DNA of 41,545 nt, taken from contig CALJNC010000003.1 of NCBI GenBank assembly GCA_937981995.1, positions 1 to 41,545 on the forward strand, read 5' to 3'. Shown here piece after piece: positions 1-6,720 of this stretch (position 1 is the first letter of the stretch; the number at the start of each line of letters is the position of its first letter). Both the position numbers and the translations under genes were made by a program. Source of the stretch: an uncultured Chitinophagaceae bacterium (lineage in GTDB: Bacteria > Bacteroidota > Bacteroidia > Chitinophagales > Chitinophagaceae). Under the pieces are notes generated by a model that saw nothing but the letters and a program-made list of their open reading frames with translations, did not search any database and was not told the DNA's origin.

Positions 1-275
1 TTTAATTTAGGAATAATTTCTTGATACTCCCCTCTACTCCAATTTGCCTGATGACAAAGTACGATCAAAGGCTTCTTAGTATTCACTTCAAAAAGATCCG
101 CAGTAACAAGCAATCCATCTAATGAAGGAAAACTAACTTCTATTTTTTTCGCTTTACTAATCTCTTTCTTTTCAAACGGCTCATTATTATCAGCAAGTGT
201 TTTTGGATTTTTTGTAGCACATGAGCTTATAATAAAAGCGATAAAAAGAATAGATAGTAGATTAAAACTCTTCAT
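1..275 (-). CDS. Lipoprotein of the alpha/beta-hydrolase fold (3' end beyond window)
   Basis: This is the N-terminal 91 codons of a gene that runs off the left edge. It starts with ATG at 275 and encodes a lipoprotein signal: a positive MK start, a hydrophobic stretch and a lipobox ending IISSC with Cys19, so the product should be lipid-anchored in the envelope. After a charged spacer it enters a segment reading PLIVLCHQANWSRGEYQEI (about residues 73-91), which resembles the first beta strand and oxyanion-hole loop of dienelactone-hydrolase-type alpha/beta hydrolases. The catalytic Ser, Asp and His would lie in the unseen part. Only 3 bp separate it from the hydrolase at 279-1118, so the two are probably co-transcribed. 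The substrate is unknown. The lipoprotein call is firm; the hydrolase call rests on one motif. Confidence 0.75.
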   Translation of the reverse strand, partial: MKSFNLLSILFIAFIISSCATKNPKTLADNNEPFEKKEISKAKKIEVSFPSLDGLLVTADLFEVNTKKPLIVLCHQANWSRGEYQEIIPKL

Positions 276-278
276 GAT

Positions 279-1118
279 TTACGAATTTAGAAACTGTATT
301 GTTTCGTTCACTACAAACTTAGTCTCTTCGGGAAGATAATCATGAGGCCAAGGATGCTTTCTTCCAAACACATGGTCGCCATCGCACAAAACAAGCTTTG
401 ACTTTGGGTTTGCTGCATGTAATTTTTCGGCAGCTTGAAAAGGAACGGCAGGGTCATTCTTACCATGAATAAATAACATAGGCTTATTCATATATTGTAC
501 GGCTTGTAAAACATTATACTCATCTTCATTGGCCATATAATCTTCGTAAATAAAATAGTCAATAGGGAGTTGCTGATTGGTTCTTTTATTTTCGTAATAG
601 AACACACCTTTTGTTTTCCATTCAAGCATTTGCTCATCAGTAAATCGTGACCAGGGAGAGGTGCAAGCTGCAATACTTGCCCATGTAACTAAACCCTTTA
701 TTCGCTCATCCTGCGCCCCAAGTATAGTTACGGCACCACCTCTGCTATGTCCTAAAAGAAATATATTTTTTGATATCCTGTTTTTATATTCAAAATTTTC
801 GGAACATACATAATCTATCACAAAGCCCAAATCAAGATATTCCTTGGTGTAGGTATTCTCTCTGTACAACTGTAAGTCCACAAAGTCCATGGTGTTTTCC
901 AAATTGGTTCCATTGTGCGTCAAATTATATTTTACAAATAGAAAACCAGCTTCAGCAAATGCTTGGGCAATCAAATCAAATTTTCCCCAATCCTTAAAAC
1001 CATTAAAGCCATGAGTGTAAATAATTACAGGTAAATTATTTCCTTCAGGCACGAAGTAATCTGTTGCCATTCCAATCCCAAGTGAACCTTTAATGATATT
1101 ATTCTTACTTATATCCAT
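279..1118 (-). CDS. Alpha/beta hydrolase (prolyl-oligopeptidase/dienelactone-hydrolase-like)
   Basis: This is a 279-residue cytoplasmic hydrolase with no signal peptide. The catalytic triad is visible: the nucleophile elbow GHSRGG places Ser125, FIHGKNDPAVPF places Asp222, and CDGDHVFGRKHPW places His249. The oxyanion-hole motif YTHGFNGFKDW lies near residue 34. The length and motif order match single-domain alpha/beta hydrolases of the S9-like or dienelactone-hydrolase superfamily. It precedes the lipoprotein hydrolase at 1-275 in the same direction. A -7-like box (TACTTTTG, 1126-1133) lies 7 nt before the ATG. The fold is secure; the substrate (ester, lactone or peptide) cannot be told from sequence. 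Confidence 0.88.
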   Translation of the reverse strand: MDISKNNIIKGSLGIGMATDYFVPEGNNLPVIIYTHGFNGFKDWGKFDLIAQAFAEAGFLFVKYNLTHNGTNLENTMDFVDLQLYRENTYTKEYLDLGFVIDYVCSENFEYKNRISKNIFLLGHSRGGAVTILGAQDERIKGLVTWASIAACTSPWSRFTDEQMLEWKTKGVFYYENKRTNQQLPIDYFIYEDYMANEDEYNVLQAVQYMNKPMLFIHGKNDPAVPFQAAEKLHAANPKSKLVLCDGDHVFGRKHPWPHDYLPEETKFVVNETIQFLNS

Positions 1119-1125
1119 ATCTTAC

Positions 1126-1133
1126 CAAAAGTA
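1126..1133 (-). promoter_or_regulatory. Bacteroidota -7-like box TACTTTTG
   Basis: It matches TAnnTTTG exactly on the minus strand, 7 nt before the ATG of the hydrolase at 1118. No clear -33 TTG is seen. If used, the 5' UTR would be only a few bases. Confidence 0.45.
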
Positions 1134-1283
1134 AATTAAAATCACATCCTTACGGAAAGCCAGGTTGGGCGAATTAAGAAATTATTGTAATTCTAGATAA
1201 CCCAAGAAACCCTGTCCAAACAGTTATCATGATTAGAATACTCTTTTAAAGACAATATGAACTAATCTCATTTATTATTTAAT

Positions 1284-1308
1284 GAGCTAATTGAATAGCT
1301 CTTTTTTT
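1284..1308 (+). terminator. Rho-independent terminator-like hairpin, possible attenuator ahead of the ABC-F gene
   Basis: The arms GAGCTA (1284-1289) and TAGCTC (1296-1301) enclose a 6-nt loop and are followed by seven T residues, giving a plus-strand intrinsic terminator. No plus-strand gene ends here; the gene to the left is on the minus strand. It therefore stops either an unannotated short transcript or a leader of the ABC-F gene that begins about 50 nt further on. A competing pairing, ATAGC (1295-1299) with GCTAT (1309-1313), would disrupt it. Confidence 0.6.
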
Positions 1309-1344
1309 GCTATAGTATTAAGCTAACAAGCCAAGGTTTATACA

Positions 1345-1352
1345 TATTTTTA
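1345..1352 (+). promoter_or_regulatory. -7-like box TATTTTTA before the ABC-F gene
   Basis: This box ends 5 nt before the GTG start at 1358 and has the same form (TATTTTTAC) as boxes before the dehydrogenase at 19692 and yebC. Initiation here would give an essentially leaderless mRNA starting at GTG. Confidence 0.5.
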
Positions 1353-1357
1353 CAGCC

Positions 1358-3298
1358 GTGCTATTATCATTAAATAACATCACTTTTGAGTTTGGAGCAA
1401 GAGCAATCCTTAAAGATGCCACCTGGCATATTTATGCCAATGAACGTGTAGGACTTATAGGACTTAACGGTGCTGGAAAATCTACACTATTAAAAATACT
1501 AGTTGGAGAATACACCGTAACAGGTGGTCAGTTAAATAAGTCAAATTCCCTAAAAATTGGATACTTCCATCAAAACCTACAAAGTGAAGATGTAGAAGAA
1601 TCTATTTTGAATATTGCTATGGGTGCTTATGATGAGGCGCTTACTATAAAGCACAAATTAGATGCGGTAAATGATAAAATGGAAATTGAGGTAACCGATA
1701 AACTCATTCAGCAACAAGCCGATCTGTTAGAGAAATTTGAAATTGCGGGAGGCTATGAAATGGAGTATAAATCTGCTGAGGTTTTAGAAGGTCTTGGTTT
1801 TGCTACCAAAGATTTACATCGTCCATTCAAAGAATTTAGTGGGGGGTGGCGCATGCGAGTTTTATTGGGTAAAATGATTCTGCAACAGCCTGATATTCTT
1901 TTATTGGATGAGCCTACAAATCACCTTGACCTACCCAGTATTGAATGGATTGAGCGCTACCTACAATCATACGCAGGCACTATCGTAATCGTATCGCATG
2001 ATAGATACTTCTTAGATAAAATGGTAACTAAAGTAGTAGAAATAAGCGGCAATACACTAAACCATTACGCAGGAAACTACAGCAAATACGAAGGCGAAAA
2101 AGAAGTGCGCGCTGAGTTTCAACGCCGAGAATACGAGAATCAAAAAGACTACATAAAACAACAAGAACGATTTGTTGAACGTTTTAAAGCAAAAGCATCT
2201 AAAGCAACCCTTGCCCAAAGTATTGTAAAGAAATTGGATAAGCTTGAAAGAGTAGAAGCTCCCGATAGTGATGCAAAACGTATTGCATTTAAGTTTGAAA
2301 TGGGGCACAATCCAGGGAAGATCATTGGCACTTTAAAAAATATATCCAAAGCCTATGGAGATAGTGTAATTTTCGAAAATGCTAATGCTGTAATTAACCG
2401 AGGTGATAAAATTGCCCTTATTGGCCCCAATGGCCAGGGTAAGTCTACCCTGCTGCGTATCATATCAGGACATGAAGAAGTGGAAGGAGAACGAATAGAT
2501 GGCCATAATGTGGCAACATCATTCTATGCACAACATCAGTTGGAAGCTTTAACACAGGATAATGAAATTTTAAAGGAACTTAGTACAAGTGGTAGCAAAC
2601 GCACCGACTTAGAACTTCGTCAACTATTAGGTTGTTTTTTATTCGGCGGCGATGATGTACAGAAAAAAATCAAAGTATTAAGTGGAGGAGAAAAAGCAAG
2701 AGTAGCCTTAGCTAAAACCATTATTCAGGAATCTAACTTCCTAATGCTGGATGAGCCTACCAATCACCTAGACATTAACTCAGTAGAATCTTTGGTAGAT
2801 GCTTTAAATGCTTATGAAGGAACCTATGTTGTTGTTTCGCACGATCGTTTCTTTATTCAAAAAACAGCAACCGTTATCTGGGAAATTGAAGACAAGAAAA
2901 TAAGAGTATTTGATGGCAACTACGCTGAATGGCTTTTGTTTAAAGAAAAACAAAAAGATAATGAAGCAAAAAGTAAAGGTGACAATGCATTTGTAAAGGA
3001 ACGCAAGAAAGAAAAAAAGAAGAAAAAAGAGGAACCAAAAGGTCAAAAAATTGATAAAGAAGCACAAAAGGCTGAGCGTAAAGTAAGAAATCAATTTAGT
3101 AAAATCGAAGCCGCCATTGTAGATTTGGAAACACAACTTGCTCAAAAAGAAACAGAACTAGCCAGTCCTGACATTTACGCGGATAAAGACAAGTTTAAAT
3201 CTGTAGAAGGTGAATACAACTCAATAAAAGATTCACTAGCAGTACAACGAAAAGAATATGAAATTCTTTTTGAAAAATTATTAGAATATGAAGACTAA
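1358..3298 (+). CDS. ABC-F family ATPase (Uup/YheS-like)
   Basis: This is a 646-residue soluble protein with two ABC nucleotide-binding domains and no membrane segments, the ABC-F layout of ribosome-associated translation factors. Domain 1 has Walker A GLNGAGKS (35-42), signature SGGWRMRV (from 161) and Walker B LLLDEPTNHLD (181-191). Domain 2 has GPNGQGKS (356-363), LSGGEKARV (441-449) and LMLDEPTNHLD (462-472). A charged linker (about 240-305) matches the P-site tRNA-interaction motif region. A lysine-rich segment and predicted coiled coil (about 550-646) resemble the C-terminal extension of Uup and YheS. The start is GTG at 1358, right after a -7-like box; no upstream ATG is in frame nearby. 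It overlaps the next gene by 11 bp. Whether it is housekeeping or gives antibiotic resistance cannot be decided here. Confidence 0.92.
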   Translation: MLLSLNNITFEFGARAILKDATWHIYANERVGLIGLNGAGKSTLLKILVGEYTVTGGQLNKSNSLKIGYFHQNLQSEDVEESILNIAMGAYDEALTIKHKLDAVNDKMEIEVTDKLIQQQADLLEKFEIAGGYEMEYKSAEVLEGLGFATKDLHRPFKEFSGGWRMRVLLGKMILQQPDILLLDEPTNHLDLPSIEWIERYLQSYAGTIVIVSHDRYFLDKMVTKVVEISGNTLNHYAGNYSKYEGEKEVRAEFQRREYENQKDYIKQQERFVERFKAKASKATLAQSIVKKLDKLERVEAPDSDAKRIAFKFEMGHNPGKIIGTLKNISKAYGDSVIFENANAVINRGDKIALIGPNGQGKSTLLRIISGHEEVEGERIDGHNVATSFYAQHQLEALTQDNEILKELSTSGSKRTDLELRQLLGCFLFGGDDVQKKIKVLSGGEKARVALAKTIIQESNFLMLDEPTNHLDINSVESLVDALNAYEGTYVVVSHDRFFIQKTATVIWEIEDKKIRVFDGNYAEWLLFKEKQKDNEAKSKGDNAFVKERKKEKKKKKEEPKGQKIDKEAQKAERKVRNQFSKIEAAIVDLETQLAQKETELASPDIYADKDKFKSVEGEYNSIKDSLAVQRKEYEILFEKLLEYED

Positions 3299-5465
3299 AT
3301 ACACATTACTACTCCTTATTATTCCTTTTTTCTCTTTTGCTCAGGAAAAAGAAACAACACAAAAAAAAGAACTCAGTATGCGCCAAGCGGTTGTAGGGCT
3401 TTGGACTGATTTAAGAGTTGCTAATTTATCACAACTACAATTTTGTGGCACTTCGGATCAATATTCTTTTACAAGAAAAAAAGACAGCACACAAGCAATT
3501 TATATAGCGAACCCTAGAAATCATACTCCTAAAGAGTTTATGACACTTACCAGTTTTAATAAACTATTGCTAAGCAAAGGAGAAAAAGAAACTAAGAGAT
3601 TTCCAAGATTAAAATGGGTAGATGCAAACTCTTTTTATTTTCATAAGTCGGGTAAAACTTTTTGGGTTTCAAATAAAGATGATGAGATAAAAATCAGTGA
3701 ATTATGGAAGTTGCCAAAAGGAGCTAACATAACGGCTGAAGATAAAAACAAACCACAGCTCGCATTTATTGATAAACATAATTTATCAATAGCCACAGAA
3801 AAAGGCAACCTACAACTTACAACCGATGGGAGCGAAAATATTGTATACGGCCAAGCAGTGCATAGAAATGAATTTGGTATAAATGGAGGAAGTTTTTGGA
3901 GTCCCAAGTCCAACTTTTTAGCTTTTTATAGAATGGACCAAGGCATGGTAAACGATTATCCAGTTGTAGATTGGGCAAGCGTTCCTGCAAAAACCAAAAC
4001 AGTTAAGTACCCCATGGCTGGTGGCACATCGCACCAAGTAACATTAGGCATCTATGACCTTAAAAATAAGGCAACACAATATATCCAAGTAGAAGGCCCA
4101 AGAGATCAGTATCTAACATCGGTAAGTTGGGGGCCTGAAGAAGAATATATTTATATAGGCATCTTAAGCCGAAATCAAAAGCACCTTGACTTTAATAAGT
4201 ATAGCGTAGAAACAGGCATGAAAGTAAAAACTGTATTTACAGATAAAAATGATAGATACGTAGAGCCTCAGCACCCACTTTGGTTTTATAACAATACGGC
4301 AAATGAGTTTATTTGGCTAAGCCAACGAGATGGTTATATGCATATGTATTTATATAAAAACGATGCTTTAGTAAAACAGGTAACCAAAGGTGACTGGATT
4401 GTAAATGAAATACTCGGTTATCATAAAGATTTAAATGAAGTAATTTTTACATCGACTAAGGACGACGCGATGCAAAAGAATATTTACAGTGTTTCACTAA
4501 ACTCAGGAAAAGTAAGAAGAGTAAATAAAGAAAATGGATGGCACGCACCGCAGCTAAGCAAAAAAGGAACGTATGTAATAGATGCCTATTCAAATTACAA
4601 TACTCCTAAAAATATAAATGTGACGAATGTGGCTAAGCCAGACGAGTCAAAGAGGCTACTTAGTGCAAAAAACCCTTTAGAAAATTATAATACTGCAAAA
4701 ACGAAACTGGTAAAACTTAAAGTAGAAAACAATATTGTATTGAATGGTAAACTAATCTACCCAAGCAATTTTGATTCTTCAAAAAAGTATCCTGCTATAG
4801 TTTATACTTATAATGGTCCACATGTGCAGCTTGTAAAAAATAGCTTCCCTTATTCTGGCAATCTTTGGTATGATTACATGGCTAATAAAGGCTATTTTAT
4901 TTTTGTACTAGATGGCCGCGGGTCGAGCAATCGAGGATTTGATTTTGAAAGTGCTACTCATGGCAAGCTAGGTGAAGTAGAAATGCGAGACCAAATGAAA
5001 GGAGTTGAGTTTTTAACATCACTACCTTTTATTAATTCTGAAAAACTGGGAGTGCATGGCTGGAGCTTTGGTGGTTATATGACTACCTCACTTATGACTA
5101 AATACCCTAACGTATTTAAGTGCGGTGTAGCCGGTGGTCCTGTAATTGATTGGAGCATGTATGAGATTATGTACACCGAACGCTATATGGATACGCCAGA
5201 TTCTAATTCCAACAAAGCGGGATATGAAAAAACACAACTTTGGGATAAAGCAGATAAACTAAAAAACCCATTACTAATCATACACGGCGCGCAAGACGAT
5301 GTGGTAGTGTGGCAACATAGTATGAAATTTATTCGCAATGCCGTTAAAACAAATACTCCTGTAGACTATTTTGTTTACCCTGCGCATAAGCATAATGTAA
5401 GAGGCTATGATCGCATACATCTAATGCAAAAAATTAGCGACTACTTTGATTTGCACTTGAAATAA
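3288..5465 (+). CDS. Secreted DPP4-like S9 prolyl peptidase
   Basis: This 725-residue protein starts with a signal peptide (MKTKYTLLLLIIPFFSFAQ), so it is exported. Residues about 90-460 form the DPPIV_N beta-propeller, and 480-725 the alpha/beta-hydrolase catalytic domain. The triad is Ser593 in GWSFGGY, an Asp at 670/671 in HGAQDDVVVW, and His702 (or His700) in YPAHKHNVRG. The human DPP4 double-Glu motif that holds the substrate N terminus aligns with VHRNEFGI (191-198), which keeps one Glu, so dipeptidyl activity is likely but not certain. The DPP4 Asn following the Asp pair is Val672 here. It probably releases N-terminal dipeptides from peptides in the periplasm. Its ATG lies inside the ABC-F gene (11 bp overlap), suggesting translational coupling. 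Confidence 0.9.
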   Translation: MKTKYTLLLLIIPFFSFAQEKETTQKKELSMRQAVVGLWTDLRVANLSQLQFCGTSDQYSFTRKKDSTQAIYIANPRNHTPKEFMTLTSFNKLLLSKGEKETKRFPRLKWVDANSFYFHKSGKTFWVSNKDDEIKISELWKLPKGANITAEDKNKPQLAFIDKHNLSIATEKGNLQLTTDGSENIVYGQAVHRNEFGINGGSFWSPKSNFLAFYRMDQGMVNDYPVVDWASVPAKTKTVKYPMAGGTSHQVTLGIYDLKNKATQYIQVEGPRDQYLTSVSWGPEEEYIYIGILSRNQKHLDFNKYSVETGMKVKTVFTDKNDRYVEPQHPLWFYNNTANEFIWLSQRDGYMHMYLYKNDALVKQVTKGDWIVNEILGYHKDLNEVIFTSTKDDAMQKNIYSVSLNSGKVRRVNKENGWHAPQLSKKGTYVIDAYSNYNTPKNINVTNVAKPDESKRLLSAKNPLENYNTAKTKLVKLKVENNIVLNGKLIYPSNFDSSKKYPAIVYTYNGPHVQLVKNSFPYSGNLWYDYMANKGYFIFVLDGRGSSNRGFDFESATHGKLGEVEMRDQMKGVEFLTSLPFINSEKLGVHGWSFGGYMTTSLMTKYPNVFKCGVAGGPVIDWSMYEIMYTERYMDTPDSNSNKAGYEKTQLWDKADKLKNPLLIIHGAQDDVVVWQHSMKFIRNAVKTNTPVDYFVYPAHKHNVRGYDRIHLMQKISDYFDLHLK

Positions 5466-5732
5466 TTACGGGTTCAACGAAAAATACGCTTGTATAGCAA
5501 TTGCGATAAGCAGCACACTGCCTAATAAAATAAGCTTGGTTTTATTTCCGGTAAGCTTATACTCAAAAAAGGCACGAACAACAAGTACAATTAGTAACAA
5601 CCCAAAAATCCCGTTATAAATATTCTCTCCTCACTTTAATGCATACTTTGAAAGAAAGTAAGCAATTAAAAGTCCAAAGGATACAAATTGTAGTGCTTTT
5701 ACTCGTTGACTTAGTTTTTGCTCATTATCCAT
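5466..5732 (-). pseudogene. Small three-helix membrane protein interrupted by in-frame TGA
   Basis: Starting at ATG 5732, 33 codons (MDNEQKLSQRVKALQFVSFG, then a hydrophobic run) are followed by TGA at 5633-5631. The same frame then continues without a break for 54 more codons to TAA at 5466. Read through, the product is 88 residues with three hydrophobic segments (about 14-33, 38-57 and 66-84), a coherent small membrane protein. The stop sits between ALK and GENIYN, a spot where TGG (Trp) would differ by one base. TGA acts as a stop elsewhere here (aroK, the formyltransferase), so recoding is unlikely. The gene begins 12 bp after queG ends and abuts the S9 peptidase stop. No function is known. 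It may be a recent nonsense mutation, a sequencing error, or two short products. Confidence 0.65.
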
Positions 5733-5744
5733 ATGGTGAAGTTA

Positions 5745-6665
5745 CTATTTTTTAATAAATGTTACATTGCGCTTCATCCCTTCTAACTTAGCACGTTTAA
5801 TAGGCGATGCCTGACTTAGCAAAGCAAAAGCATCTTCGGTCATTGCTTGCCATTCATCTACAGTTGTATTAAGAATTTCTTTCTTTGGTGCAAAAGCAGG
5901 TTCATTACTTATTATAGAAAAACGATTCCAAGGGCATACGTCCTGACAAACATCACATCCAAAAATCCAATCATCCCATTTTTTATCCGTAGTTAGAGCA
6001 GCCTCTTTCAGTTCTATTGTGAAATAAGAAATGCACTGACTCCCATTAATTTCTTTATTAGGCAAAATAGCATTTGTAGGACAGGCATCAATACAACGCG
6101 TGCAAGTACCACAATGATCAGTAGCAAAAGGAGGATCATACTCTAACTCAATATCCAGCAATAAAATTCCAATAAAATAAAACGAGCCTAGATTTTTATT
6201 TATAAGCATACCGTTTTTCCCTACCCAGCCAATACCCGATTTTTGAGCCCAGCTTCTTTCTAAAACAGGTGCACTATCAGTAAATGCTCTTCCTTGTATA
6301 TTTCCAAATTGCTGTAAGTCATCTAAAAGTTTCTGTAATTTCTTTTTTATAACCTTATGATAATCTTTGCCATAAGCATATTTTGATATTTTAGGAAGCC
6401 CTTCTGCTTGAATAAACTCAGGGTAATAATTCTGAAAAACCGTTACTACCGATTTTGTGCCGTTCACCAACTTTCTCGGATCTAAGCGCTTATCAAAATG
6501 GTTTTCCATGTAGGTCATTTGACCATGTCTGTTTTTACTTAGCCATTCCTCTAGGCGGGGTGCATCTTCTGCTAAAAAATCAGCTTTGGAAAAACCAAAG
6601 GCATCAAAGCCTAATTCAATGCTTTTTTCGCTAATAAATTGTGATATAACGCCTTTTGTAGCCAA
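5745..6665 (-). CDS. queG: Epoxyqueuosine reductase QueG
   Basis: This 306-residue iron-sulfur, cobalamin-dependent enzyme reduces epoxyqueuosine to queuosine in the wobble base of tRNAs. The first [4Fe-4S] set CGTCTRCIDACP gives Cys185, 188, 191 and 195. The second cluster uses Cys211 (CISYFTIE) and Cys237, 240 and 244 (GCDVCQDVCPW). RAFTDSAPVLERSWA places Asp130, the likely catalytic acid. The length suits the short QueG form without the C-terminal HEAT repeat. The start is TTG at 6665: the frame has a stop (TAA) two codons upstream, and the next internal ATG would remove the conserved N-terminal helix. It diverges from the protease gene and is followed 12 bp later by the interrupted small membrane protein gene. 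Confidence 0.95.
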   Translation of the reverse strand: MATKGVISQFISEKSIELGFDAFGFSKADFLAEDAPRLEEWLSKNRHGQMTYMENHFDKRLDPRKLVNGTKSVVTVFQNYYPEFIQAEGLPKISKYAYGKDYHKVIKKKLQKLLDDLQQFGNIQGRAFTDSAPVLERSWAQKSGIGWVGKNGMLINKNLGSFYFIGILLLDIELEYDPPFATDHCGTCTRCIDACPTNAILPNKEINGSQCISYFTIELKEAALTTDKKWDDWIFGCDVCQDVCPWNRFSIISNEPAFAPKKEILNTTVDEWQAMTEDAFALLSQASPIKRAKLEGMKRNVTFIKK

Positions 6666-6686
6666 TAATTATCGCTTTCTTAACGC

Positions 6687-6694
6687 TAAAGCTA
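6687..6694 (-). promoter_or_regulatory. -7-like box TAGCTTTA before queG
   Basis: This TAnnTTTA box on the minus strand lies 21 nt before the TTG start of queG. It sits almost back to back with the box for the divergent protease gene (6696-6703), so the two promoters may compete. Confidence 0.3.
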
Positions 6695-6695
6695 T

Positions 6696-6703
6696 TAACT
6701 TTA
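6696..6703 (+). promoter_or_regulatory. -7-like box TAACTTTA before the Prc-type protease
   Basis: This TAnnTTTA box lies 17 nt before the ATG at 6721. An initiation point a few bases downstream would give a leader of about a dozen bases. Confidence 0.35.
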
Positions 6704-6720
6704 CAAGGAATAATAAGGTT

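Noticed and set aside
5530-5560. ATAAGCTT/AAGCTTAT inverted repeat as a terminator.
   Set aside because: It has a 15-nt loop, no T-run, and lies inside the reading frame of the small membrane protein, where it follows from two Lys-Leu codon pairs.
5466-5732. TGA read as tryptophan (alternative genetic code).
   Set aside because: aroK and the formyltransferase end at TGA overlapping the next start codon, and all long genes use TGG for Trp. TGA is a stop here.
6586-6720. N-terminal extension of the Prc-type protease.
   Set aside because: The extra 45 residues lie antisense to queG and precede a proper signal sequence at ATG 6721.
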